Origin: Granulosicoccus sp047634635
Lineage (GTDB): Bacteria > Pseudomonadota > Gammaproteobacteria > Granulosicoccales > Granulosicoccaceae
Assembly (NCBI GenBank): GCA_047634635.1
Contig: JBLIIE010000006.1
Coordinates: forward strand, 4,859-68,858
Length of the DNA stretch: 64,000 nt
Direction: 5' to 3'
Shown here: piece by piece, positions 55,286-63,649 of the stretch
How positions within the stretch are numbered: the stretch's first letter is position 1
Layout: each line of letters opens with the position of its first letter
Notes under the pieces: model-generated
What the model saw: only the letters and a program-made list of their open reading frames with translations
Databases searched by the model: none
What the model was told of the DNA's origin: nothing
Program-made: the position numbers and the translations under genes

Positions 55286-56148
55286 AGAAATGCCTTCTCT
55301 ACACGGCTATATTCGCTGGTATGCTGCAGTCGCCGAACGTATCGGCAGCAAGCCTGACAGGCGTCGATCTCAAGTTAATCAGTGACAGCAACCCGGCCAA
55401 GGCTGAATTTGATAGGGATATTGAAGCCACTTCATCATTCCTGGGTAGGCTCAGCGGTAATCTGTATTCACGTCCTTTGAGAAATGATGAAATCGTTAGC
55501 AGTGGTTTCTCCATAAATGGTTCTGGTAGCTATGAGCACAATGCGGACATTGAAGGTTTGGGAGAATCACGTTATCGAGCTAGCGTGGATTGGTTTCGGG
55601 AGGATAAAAAGAGCGCAGGACAACCTTTTGTTCGACTGGGTCTTGGGACCACCTACATTGATTCGCAAACAGAGCGGCGTGATGGCATAGCGTTGGATGC
55701 AGGCGCTTCTATCAACTTCCAGCCAACGAATTTTTTTGATACAACTTTGGGTGTCCAGTTGGCAGTGACGGATGCAGAAACCGCTGTTTTTGATACTACA
55801 AAGTCGACCTTATTCGCAACCGCCAATTTCTCGCCAATCCCGAAGCTGGTGCTGCGTACTGGCCTCCGAGTTGTCTTCGGCGACGAAGTGTCTACGGCAA
55901 CATCTGGTCTCAATATTTTTAACAATGCGGAAGTCATCGAACCCGATGAAGCGTTTGGTGGTGTGCCGGCAGATCGCTTCGCTTACCTGCTTGGGGCGAC
56001 TTCAGCTATCGCGGAGGTAGGGGCTGGTTTTGGTATTTCGGAAAGTGTGCAGGCCAACATTCTATATCGATACGTCAGCACAGAAGCTGACGGTGGTATC
56101 AGCTATGAGCGAAGTCTGGTTGAATTCACTATCGGAATCGATCTGTGA
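55282..56148 (+). CDS. Outer-membrane beta-barrel protein coupled to the haem proteins
   Basis: This 288-residue exported protein (signal peptide MKKCLLYTAIFAGMLQ to VSAAS, about 22) shows repeated amphipathic strands of nine to eleven residues separated by polar turns (GLGESRYRASVDWF, PFVRLGLGTTYID, DAGASINFQP, TLGVQLAVTD, LVLRTGLRVVFGDE, SVQANILYRYVST). This fits a barrel of about twelve strands. The end FTIGIDL is not the classic terminal Phe, so the barrel call is by pattern only. ATG 55282 overlaps the stop of paralog 2, and the next gene follows within 36 bases. It could be the outer-membrane sheath or pore of a haem conduit. It has no haem motif of its own. Confidence 0.65.
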   Translation: MKKCLLYTAIFAGMLQSPNVSAASLTGVDLKLISDSNPAKAEFDRDIEATSSFLGRLSGNLYSRPLRNDEIVSSGFSINGSGSYEHNADIEGLGESRYRASVDWFREDKKSAGQPFVRLGLGTTYIDSQTERRDGIALDAGASINFQPTNFFDTTLGVQLAVTDAETAVFDTTKSTLFATANFSPIPKLVLRTGLRVVFGDEVSTATSGLNIFNNAEVIEPDEAFGGVPADRFAYLLGATSAIAEVGAGFGISESVQANILYRYVSTEADGGISYERSLVEFTIGIDL

Positions 56149-56183
56149 TTTCCGCTCACTCATTCTTTAAGGTGCACGACGTG

Positions 56184-58358
56184 ATGAATATGCCTCGAAA
56201 TATGATGAATAAAAAAACGCTCTTGGTGCTGATCCTGGCTAGCGTTGCCCTCGCTGGATGCCGCGGTGCCGATGACACTGACATCATCGTTCCACAGTTT
56301 CCCGCGACTGAAGATCCTGATGCTTTTAATCAGTTCCTGAACCCGCGTCCGGGTGTGCCGCAGGTCGGTGTGGTAGCTGATTCTGGTGAAATTAATAACA
56401 CGAAAGACTTTCCAGAAGCCTACTACAACACCATTGATCCTCCGGATGCACTGGGAACTAGAAAACGTGATACGTTTTTAAAGTGGCGCGTGGAGAATGG
56501 TTTTGCAAATGCAGATGGAACCTTGGCCGCCGCTTGTGATGATCCCACTGTCTGCGTGGATGTAAACGTTAAATTTCGCGATACCAAAGACTTGGGCTAT
56601 GGCCGAGATATGTACATGCGGTGGGACAAGATAAATGATGATGTCGCGGTGTATGTAAAAAATTATCGGGTCAGCCAAGAGGGCTTGGATATACCGTATG
56701 GTCCAGTTAATTTGGAAGCCTTGATCGAAGACGACGCACAGTGGAATTTTGGCGTAAATGCGATTGAGTTTAGCGATTATCCCCATGAAGACGGGAAGAA
56801 GTTCACTAAGTTCTATAACTTTCGCGGAGATGGAGATGGCAATGGCAACCTGACTAACGATGCCAGTGGAACTCTAAATCACGTTGTCGATTTGGACAGA
56901 AGAGGCGAAAAGCCTATGCCCACAACGTGCATCGTCTGCCATGGTGGTCGCGGAGAGACTCTGGTGTATAAGGATGGCAATGGAGATCTGAAAGTTGCAC
57001 CTTCATTAGTGGGTGGTATTGCCGGTGATGTTCAGGCGCATATGCAAGCCATTGAGTTTGATACCTTGCAGTTTGCTAACCAGCCGGGATTCACTAGAGA
57101 AGATAATAAAGATGGTATACGCCTGATCAACCAAGCCATCCTGTCAACTTATGAGCATCGCAGAACGGAATTTTTCCAGGGCCAGGGTGACTGGAACGCA
57201 GATCTGGCAATAGAAATTCTAAATAACCGCTATGTACCCGCTCTGGACGATCCTGCCAACAACGCTCTGGAGATTCCTGTCAATGTGTATGACGGAAACT
57301 ATGTGCCAGATGGCTGGGCAGATAATTCAGATAATCTTGACTTGTATCGGACATTGATGGGGCCTAATTGTATGGTGTGTCATGCCTTGCGCGGCACAAA
57401 TCAAAATCTGACGGGTGCTTTTCCTACGTCTGCCAGCTTTCTTGAAGCGGCCGGGACTGCTCAGAGCTATGCCGCGCGAGTGGATCACCTGATTTACGAG
57501 CAGGGAAAGATGCCTTTGGGTCTGTTGAATTACTCTGATTTTTGGGGCGAGACCGTGAGTAGACCAAAGGATCCAGCCACCATGGCGACAGCTCTCGGTC
57601 TCACCAATCGGGTAGATGCGAATAACAGAGCCATTCGTCCGGGAGCACCGGTTGCCGTTATAACTGCACCCCCTATTGCCACAGGTATCGATGCTAGCGG
57701 TGCGCCAGTTGACATAGCTGTAACGGGTTCAGGTAGCGCTTTTGCGTCACTTACGGGCTATCGATGGAGTGTAATTCCTGAAAATGCTGATGACACTGCA
57801 GAAGTGACAGGTATTGCAGGGGATGCGGTGCTGCGTGTCAGCGGTGCTGGCAACTACACGTTAAACCTGACAGTTGATGGTAAAAACGGCGGTAGTGACA
57901 CTGCGACTCAAACGGTGCGTGTAATGAGCGCCAACGAGAATGGCGCTCCACTTCCAGGGGCAGAGATACTCTACTTTGGTACGGGAGGAATCGATGATTT
58001 GGTGAGAAATGCTGCTAATAATTGTGTAGGCTGCCATTCGCCTGGCGGGGGCCCAAGCTCAATACTGCCTATCCATTTCACAGCGTGTGGGAACGATGAA
58101 ATCGACGAAATCAACGACAATGAGTTTCTCTATCGGAGTGTACTGGCGCGGGTGAATTTTGATTCGCCGTTAGATAGTCTGTTTCTGAGGAAACCGACCA
58201 ATGGGTCCACAAATCCTGTAGATAGAGCAAATACGGAGATAGCGGGATATCATGCAGCTGGAAACCGTCTAGGAGATGATGATTCTGCTGATTACAGCAA
58301 AATCCTCAGCTGGATACTCAACGGCGCACCTTCGGGGGATATTCCGGCTTGTAACTGA
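56184..58358 (+). CDS. Trihaem c-type cytochrome lipoprotein
   Basis: This 724-residue lipoprotein (lipobox ALAGC, Cys 26) has three CxxCH motifs: CIVCH at 249-253, CMVCH at 396-400 and CVGCH at 614-618. The N-terminal third carries DLGYGRDMYMRW and YNFRGDGDGNGN, a pattern I associate with large uncharacterised cytochromes. About 495-585 is a PKD/Ig-like beta domain (SLTGYRWSVIPENADDTAEV). Distal to each haem are Met or His candidates (KMPLGLLNY after the second). Starts at GTG 56181 or ATG 56184 are both near AAGG; I give the ATG. Being acylated, it would sit on the outer membrane next to the coupled barrel. It completes a set of seven haem sites in three genes. Confidence 0.8.
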   Translation: MNMPRNMMNKKTLLVLILASVALAGCRGADDTDIIVPQFPATEDPDAFNQFLNPRPGVPQVGVVADSGEINNTKDFPEAYYNTIDPPDALGTRKRDTFLKWRVENGFANADGTLAAACDDPTVCVDVNVKFRDTKDLGYGRDMYMRWDKINDDVAVYVKNYRVSQEGLDIPYGPVNLEALIEDDAQWNFGVNAIEFSDYPHEDGKKFTKFYNFRGDGDGNGNLTNDASGTLNHVVDLDRRGEKPMPTTCIVCHGGRGETLVYKDGNGDLKVAPSLVGGIAGDVQAHMQAIEFDTLQFANQPGFTREDNKDGIRLINQAILSTYEHRRTEFFQGQGDWNADLAIEILNNRYVPALDDPANNALEIPVNVYDGNYVPDGWADNSDNLDLYRTLMGPNCMVCHALRGTNQNLTGAFPTSASFLEAAGTAQSYAARVDHLIYEQGKMPLGLLNYSDFWGETVSRPKDPATMATALGLTNRVDANNRAIRPGAPVAVITAPPIATGIDASGAPVDIAVTGSGSAFASLTGYRWSVIPENADDTAEVTGIAGDAVLRVSGAGNYTLNLTVDGKNGGSDTATQTVRVMSANENGAPLPGAEILYFGTGGIDDLVRNAANNCVGCHSPGGGPSSILPIHFTACGNDEIDEINDNEFLYRSVLARVNFDSPLDSLFLRKPTNGSTNPVDRANTEIAGYHAAGNRLGDDDSADYSKILSWILNGAPSGDIPACN

Positions 58359-58415
58359 TATTGACTCTAGCGCTGTCACTTGTGTACCTTAGTGAATTTG
58401 CGAACGTGGTAGTCC

Positions 58416-59093
58416 ATGACCAAGCTGAATAAAGCCAGCGATATTTTATCGCTGGCAGATATCGAGTTTTTCAAGGTATTTTCTGCCGACGCAATTGCCA
58501 ATTTGGAACGGGCTGCAACGCTGCGCAAGTTTCGTAAAAACACTCACATTATCGTGGTGGGTGAAGAGAGTCACGCGGCGTATGTGCTGGTTGAAGGTAG
58601 TGCTTATGCCTTTACTGATGATGATGATGGGAATGAGTTAATTATTGCCTCGTTTACCCAGGGTGATTGTTTTGGGGAATTGGGATTACTCGATCACCAG
58701 TCGCGCACAGCTAACGTGATAACAACCAGTGCTTGCCAGTGCTTGGTGATACCCAAGGCTGAAATGAATTATGAGATTACCAAGGAGCCGGAAGTGACTC
58801 AGGCGATTATTTATTATCTGGTAAAGCGTATTCGCGGAATGACAGACGATCTCAGCTGCCTTGGTTTGATGGATGTGTACGGTCGGCTGGTACGGGCACT
58901 CAATGGTTCCACGACGTTGCAAGAAGATGGCACTCGTGTAACCTCGCGTATCACCCATCAGGAGTTGGCCAGTCGGGTGGGTTCCAGCCGTGAGATGGTC
59001 AGTAAGATATTGAAGGAGCTGCGCGTTGGAGGTTATATTTCAATAGAAAACCACACAGTACGTATCCACAAAGATCTGCCTGAACGCTGGTAG
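58416..59093 (+). CDS. CRP/FNR-family cyclic-nucleotide-responsive regulator
   Basis: This 225-residue regulator has an N-terminal cyclic-nucleotide-binding domain whose phosphate cassette reads FGELGLLDHQSRTANV (Glu and Arg-Thr as in cAMP binders). The C-terminal winged helix has ITHQELASRVGSSREMVSKIL, close to the recognition helix of CRP and Vfr (Arg and Glu kept, Lys in place of the second Arg). No cysteine cluster of the FNR type is present. It probably binds TGTGA-type half-sites. It lies 57 bases after the trihaem gene and five bases before the cyclase gene, which suggests that the cyclase makes its ligand. Confidence 0.9.
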   Translation: MTKLNKASDILSLADIEFFKVFSADAIANLERAATLRKFRKNTHIIVVGEESHAAYVLVEGSAYAFTDDDDGNELIIASFTQGDCFGELGLLDHQSRTANVITTSACQCLVIPKAEMNYEITKEPEVTQAIIYYLVKRIRGMTDDLSCLGLMDVYGRLVRALNGSTTLQEDGTRVTSRITHQELASRVGSSREMVSKILKELRVGGYISIENHTVRIHKDLPERW

Positions 59094-59098
59094 CCACC

Positions 59099-59983
59099 AT
59101 GCCCTCACAAACACTGACGGTGTTGTTTGCCGATCTTGCAGGTAGCACACATCTGTACCAGACCCGCGGAGATGTGGAAGCTCATCAGCGCGTAACTGAT
59201 TCACTGCAGTGCATGCGTATAGTCGTTGAGCGGCACCAGGGCACGCTGCTTCGAACAGTCGGTGATGCAGTGCTAGCCAGCTTCGAGCAGGCGGATGCAG
59301 CGTATCTTGCGTCGGTGGATATCCAGCGGGAACATCAAACTCTCAACTTGTCTGTCCGTGTTGGTTTTCATCATGGCCAAGTCATTCCCGATGGGGGTGA
59401 TGTGTATGGCAACGCTGTGAACTTGGCAGCCAGAGTCGCAGCATTTGCTGAGGCGAATGAGATATGTACGACAGAAGATACCGTTGCGCAATTGTCAATT
59501 CGGCACCGTTCTTACGCCTTGTTTCTTGATAGTGTAGATTTCAAGGGAATGAGCACACCCATGCCGGTGTATAGAGTTCGGTGGGCAGATGATGTAGCTG
59601 AAACATCCATTGTCACGGCGGTCAGTCGAACGACGCGTTATCAGAGCAACCTTGTTCTCGACTTGATTATTGGTGCGAAACGCCTACGTATCGATGCCCA
59701 GAATCCAGTCGTCACTTTTGGGCGTGCAGTTGACAACGATGTGATTATCGACATTGAATCCGCCTCGAGAAACCATGCAAAAATAGAGTTTGCCCGAGGG
59801 CGTTTCCTGATTCATGATTCCAGTACTAATGGCACTTACTTGATTCGAACGGGGTTTTTACCCGAATTCATTCGCCGAGAAACTGCGTCATTGGATAACT
59901 CTGGCAATATTGGGCTGGGTTTTATTCCCAATTCAGAGGAACAACACATTATCGAATTTCGAAGTACAACGGTCGCCAAATAG
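59099..59983 (+). CDS. Class III nucleotide cyclase fused to an FHA domain
   Basis: This 294-residue cytoplasmic protein has a catalytic domain (1-170) with both metal-binding aspartates, D12 in FADLAGST and D56 in TVGDAVLASF. It also has the transition-state Asn/Arg in GGDVYGNAVNLAARV. Residues about 200-290 form an FHA phosphothreonine-binding domain (VTFGRAVDNDVIID, SRNHAKIEF, HDSSTNGTYL). It should make cAMP (or cGMP) and sense a phosphorylated partner, plausibly a target of the Ser/Thr kinase encoded 344 bases downstream. The start follows the CRP-family gene by five bases. Substrate choice between ATP and GTP cannot be settled by eye. Confidence 0.9.
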   Translation: MPSQTLTVLFADLAGSTHLYQTRGDVEAHQRVTDSLQCMRIVVERHQGTLLRTVGDAVLASFEQADAAYLASVDIQREHQTLNLSVRVGFHHGQVIPDGGDVYGNAVNLAARVAAFAEANEICTTEDTVAQLSIRHRSYALFLDSVDFKGMSTPMPVYRVRWADDVAETSIVTAVSRTTRYQSNLVLDLIIGAKRLRIDAQNPVVTFGRAVDNDVIIDIESASRNHAKIEFARGRFLIHDSSTNGTYLIRTGFLPEFIRRETASLDNSGNIGLGFIPNSEEQHIIEFRSTTVAK

Positions 59984-60326
59984 TGGTCCGTAGTGATCAG
60001 AACAGTGAAAACTTGGCTAGATATTTTTTTCTGCAATGAATAATTACTTAGACAATGCGAATGAATGCCAACGAGCAGGCAGCTTTCGGGCAAAATTAGG
60101 TATAGATTCAGGAATTCGTTGCTTGACGTTGAACGAGGCGATTGTAATTCAGCGGGGAAACGGTGCACTGGTGGCCGAGGTTGTTAGTTTCTTCACACCC
60201 TCGGCTCGGATTCGTGGAAAATAGTCGATCAATCCTGCCGGAAGTTCGGCGCTCTTATCAATCACAGCCAGTATCTACAGCCTTAGTGGATATACTGCAT
60301 AGAGGTTTCGTGGTGAGTCACATCCA
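59984..60326 (+). other. Intergenic region before the kinase gene
   Basis: These 343 bases hold at most a 62-codon frame (60036-60224, with LNEAIVIQRGNGALVAEVVSF). It has no ribosome site and no family I recognise, so I do not call it a gene. A TTGACG at 60123 is a possible -35 for the kinase gene, without a clear -10. Confidence 0.35.
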
Positions 60327-62369
60327 ATGGTAGATGATAGAACTGCACTGATGTCAGCCAGAGCACTAGCCCCAGGACATGAAATCCTCTGGTACACGAT
60401 TGATCGTGTATTAGGTCAGGGTGGTTTCGGTATCACCTACTTGGCACATGATCGGAACCTGGATCGTGCCGTTGCGATAAAGGAATATCTACCCATCTCG
60501 TTCGCATACCGCCACTCGGACCACACTGTTAAACCGATTACTAGCGATCATGGAGAAAATTTCTCTTGGGGTCTGAGTAGTTTTTTGAAGGAGGCGCAAA
60601 CGCTAGCGCGGTTTAGTCATCCCAATATCGTTCGCGTGCAGTCTGTGTTTGAGGAAAACAGCACCGCTTATATGGTTATGGAATATGAGCACGGCCAAGA
60701 TCTTTCCACAATATACAAGGAAAGTGACCGATTGGAACAGCCATTTTTCGAGCAGATTTTCTTCCCGATAATGGACGGACTAAAGGAAATTCATAAGTTT
60801 GATTTCATTCATCGAGATATCAAGCCTGCAAACATTTATATCCGCGAAGATGGTACTCCGGTATTAATTGACTTCGGGTCCGCGCGTCAGACGACTACGC
60901 AACAAACCAGTGAAATAACAGCACTAGTTAGCCAGGGTTATACACCGCTGGAACAGTACAGTCCCAATTATGGTGATCAAGGCCCGTGGACCGACATTTA
61001 CGCCCTCGCTGCAACGATTTATGAGGGCATAGTTGGTAAAAAACCTGACGAATCGCTTAGCCGGTCGGCCTGCCTAATGCGTTCCAAACCAGACCTTCTT
61101 GTACAACTTGATGCGAGTGTGTACCCAGGCTGTAGTCAGCGCTTTCTAAATGCAGTGTTTGCTGGGCTAAAATTAGAGCCAGAAGGGCGGCCACAGAGCT
61201 TGGAAGAGTGGCACAGCATCTATCAGCGTGCTAGTGACGTATTTGACCCTAGGCCAGTGCCTAGTGGATTTACTTCATTAGCTGAGTCAGATCGAACAGT
61301 TCTCCAACCTCGGAGTGGACCTGCAACTCCTCAGCCTGCGCCTCCCATGGGGGATTTTGACGGCTTTGGTGAGTTGGAAACTGGTAATTCTTCTAGTTTT
61401 GATAATGATTCAGATGCTTTGGCGGATTGGGCAGAAGAATCCTCTGAGGAGGAGTCCTTTCGCCCAGCAGTCGCTCCTACTTCCAAGGCAGACACTAGCG
61501 GTCAACGTAGCCCACCGAAGGGTCGCGCAAATCGTCCACCGGTAGATGATATTCTTGACTTTGATGACGACGATCTGGAGTCAGAGTCACAACTCAGACA
61601 AAGGAAGCCTGCGGGGTCAACGTCAACCGGTAACCAACAAAAGAAAGGTGCGGGTAAGCAAAAAACCGGGTTGGTATTCGCTGCTGTCCTGGGTGTTTTG
61701 GGCGCTGGCGCTGGCGGTGCGTACATTTTCTTTGGCGCTAACTCTGCGCCGTCGGGCCTTACAGCTGCAGCTTTGAACACAATGCCCAGACCGTCGCAGG
61801 CGTCGTTGATCTCACTGCCAGCAGCAAATGTACGAGCACAATTAGATGATATGGTAAGTTTGGCAACGTTATTAGCAGAGGCTCATGAGCTCAACGCAAA
61901 CGACCCTGCTCTGCTGAATACCATAAGTGCAACGGAAGCCAGCTTGCTATCACTGGCGACAAAGTGGAATGCCACCAACCATACGGAAATAGCGAACCGA
62001 ATTCGCGCTGTTTCAATTGCGTTGCCAGCAGCTGCGCATGATCAAAGTCGTATTCAGCGTATTTTAGCTGCGTCTGATCAGGTGTCGGCCTATGGCCAGG
62101 TGCTAGCCTTGTTGGAAGACAGGCGCTACTTTCAGCCAGCAGGAAATTCGGTTCTGGACAAAATTACATCAGTCAGCGCAAATGATTATCAAAGGCTGAA
62201 GAGTTCTAAACCGTGGGAGCAGATGATGTCGGAGTTTTCTCAAATTGCCCTGGATAAACTAGCAAAGTCAGAATTCGATGATGTAGCTAGGTTGACTGAA
62301 GCTGTTTTGACGATGGATGCCAGTGAGCCTGGGTTCAATGCACTGAAAAGGTTCTTGTCTGGGTCCTAG
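60327..62369 (+). CDS. Membrane Ser/Thr protein kinase (PpkA-like)
   Basis: This is a 680-residue kinase. The N-terminal kinase domain has the glycine loop LGQGGFGITYLAHD at about 28-41, Lys52 in VAIK, catalytic HRDIKPAN with D164, and DFGSA with D182. All invariant residues are kept. An acidic, proline-rich linker (about 320-440) precedes one membrane helix (about 448-470). The C-terminal 200 residues would be periplasmic, helical and of no known family. In T6SSs such as HSI-I, PpkA phosphorylates the FHA protein to start assembly. Here the phosphatase and FHA partner lie 33-43 kb upstream. The periplasmic part lacks the VWA domain of PpkA, so the sensed signal differs. The pairing is inferred. 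Confidence 0.9.
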   Translation: MVDDRTALMSARALAPGHEILWYTIDRVLGQGGFGITYLAHDRNLDRAVAIKEYLPISFAYRHSDHTVKPITSDHGENFSWGLSSFLKEAQTLARFSHPNIVRVQSVFEENSTAYMVMEYEHGQDLSTIYKESDRLEQPFFEQIFFPIMDGLKEIHKFDFIHRDIKPANIYIREDGTPVLIDFGSARQTTTQQTSEITALVSQGYTPLEQYSPNYGDQGPWTDIYALAATIYEGIVGKKPDESLSRSACLMRSKPDLLVQLDASVYPGCSQRFLNAVFAGLKLEPEGRPQSLEEWHSIYQRASDVFDPRPVPSGFTSLAESDRTVLQPRSGPATPQPAPPMGDFDGFGELETGNSSSFDNDSDALADWAEESSEEESFRPAVAPTSKADTSGQRSPPKGRANRPPVDDILDFDDDDLESESQLRQRKPAGSTSTGNQQKKGAGKQKTGLVFAAVLGVLGAGAGGAYIFFGANSAPSGLTAAALNTMPRPSQASLISLPAANVRAQLDDMVSLATLLAEAHELNANDPALLNTISATEASLLSLATKWNATNHTEIANRIRAVSIALPAAAHDQSRIQRILAASDQVSAYGQVLALLEDRRYFQPAGNSVLDKITSVSANDYQRLKSSKPWEQMMSEFSQIALDKLAKSEFDDVARLTEAVLTMDASEPGFNALKRFLSGS

Positions 62370-62435
62370 TGAAGGGTGGGTTTCATTGTAATTTCTGGTC
62401 CAAACTAATCACTTTTTGAACTGAGTCGTGCCTTT

Positions 62436-63392
62436 GTGAAGAACTTTGATTCTCAATATACTGATCTGACGGATTACATCCTGAAGTGCACTGCGCGAAT
62501 TTGGGAGGGGCGCGATATAGCAGCGCTTGACTGGCACTACGCCGATGATCTTCTGGTAAGAACTCCCACTGGAATAAGCCGTGGAAATGCGGCAGGCAAA
62601 GCCAATACTATGGCGACTCTTGCAGAGTTCCCTGACAGGCAATTATTGGGGGAGGATGTCATTTGGTGCGGCGACGAGGATGCTGGGTTCCTTTCATCCC
62701 ATCGCATCATATCCACAGCGACGCATCGTGGTGGAGCGTTTGGCCCTGCGACTGGAAAGCCTGTGGCTTTCCGGACCATCGCTGACACATTTTGTCGGGA
62801 CGACCGAGTGTGGGACGAATGGCTGATTCGTGATAATGCGGCGATTGCGTATCAGCTCGGATATAGCGCTCAGGATACAGCGCGAGCATCAATTGTGGCA
62901 GGTGACAGAATTATGCCTCTAACACCTGCCAGCGACATTCCTGGTCCCTATACCGGTACTGGCAACATCGAGGAATGGGGTGAGCGGCATGCTTCCATTC
63001 TGCATAGGATCATGGCTGCCGATCTGTCGGTGATAACCCAGGAATATGACCGCGCCTGCCACTTGTCTCTCCCAGTAGGACAGGATTGCTATGGTTGGGC
63101 GGATGCTGATGCGTTCTGGATGGGGCTACGAAGTGCGTTTCCTTCGGCTGAATTCAAAATTGATCATCAGATTGGCCGTGCAGATTCAATGCAGAATCCA
63201 CGCAGTGCAATTCGGTGGTCGTTAACAGGGCGACATGAAGGTTGGGGACGTTTCGGATGTCCAACAGGTGCCAACGTGCACATCATGGGTGTCAGTCACG
63301 CAGAATTTGGCCCACGAGGTTTGCGGCGGGAGATTACGCTATTTGACGAGATCGCAATCTGGAAACAGATCCTACTTCAATGCGAACCATAA
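62436..63392 (+). CDS. Twin NTF2-like (SnoaL/ester cyclase-type) protein
   Basis: This 318-residue soluble protein has two successive NTF2-like domains. The first (about 10-140) has IWEGRDIAALDWHYADDLLVRTPTG and HRGGAFGPATGKPVAFRTIADTF. The second (about 175-310) has MAADLSVITQEYDRACHL and FPSAEFKIDHQIGR. Such folds serve as small enzymes (cyclases, dehydratases, isomerases) or ligand pockets. A single NTF2-like domain is also fused to the monooxygenase at 6.5 kb, but I see no close similarity. The GTG start at 62436 has no clear ribosome site. Its function is unknown. Confidence 0.78.
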   Translation: MKNFDSQYTDLTDYILKCTARIWEGRDIAALDWHYADDLLVRTPTGISRGNAAGKANTMATLAEFPDRQLLGEDVIWCGDEDAGFLSSHRIISTATHRGGAFGPATGKPVAFRTIADTFCRDDRVWDEWLIRDNAAIAYQLGYSAQDTARASIVAGDRIMPLTPASDIPGPYTGTGNIEEWGERHASILHRIMAADLSVITQEYDRACHLSLPVGQDCYGWADADAFWMGLRSAFPSAEFKIDHQIGRADSMQNPRSAIRWSLTGRHEGWGRFGCPTGANVHIMGVSHAEFGPRGLRREITLFDEIAIWKQILLQCEP

Positions 63393-63396
63393 AGAA

Positions 63397-63461
63397 CCAT
63401 AAAGGGGACGGAGGGATTTTTAAACCATAAAGGAACCGTAAAGGGGACGGAGGGGTTTTTA
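63397..63461 (+). repeat. REP/RAYT-like direct repeats
   Basis: Two direct copies of a GC-core motif, CCRTAAAGGGGACGGAGGG then a T run, begin at 63397 and 63436. The word AAAGGGGACGGAGGG next to T-rich DNA is familiar from sequences flanking REP-associated tyrosine transposase genes in many proteobacteria. No transposase frame lies nearby, so these are probably orphan ends or REP copies. Confidence 0.5.
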
Positions 63462-63649
63462 TATGTGCGTTAGTTTCTGACCCTCACCCGTCCTGGAATT
63501 CCGGCTTTTGCGCCCTGATTTAACTTTTTTATCACGTTCGGGAATAAATCATCATCCTGACTTGTTGTTAGTGTGGATACCTCATGTTATCGGCGCAGAC
63601 GTTGAAAATGGGATTGGAAGGCAAATTGAAACAAGGAAACTGGAGAATC

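Noticed and set aside
60036..60224. 62-codon frame before the kinase gene
   Set aside because: No ribosome site, no recognised motif, and it ends in the probable promoter region of the kinase gene.
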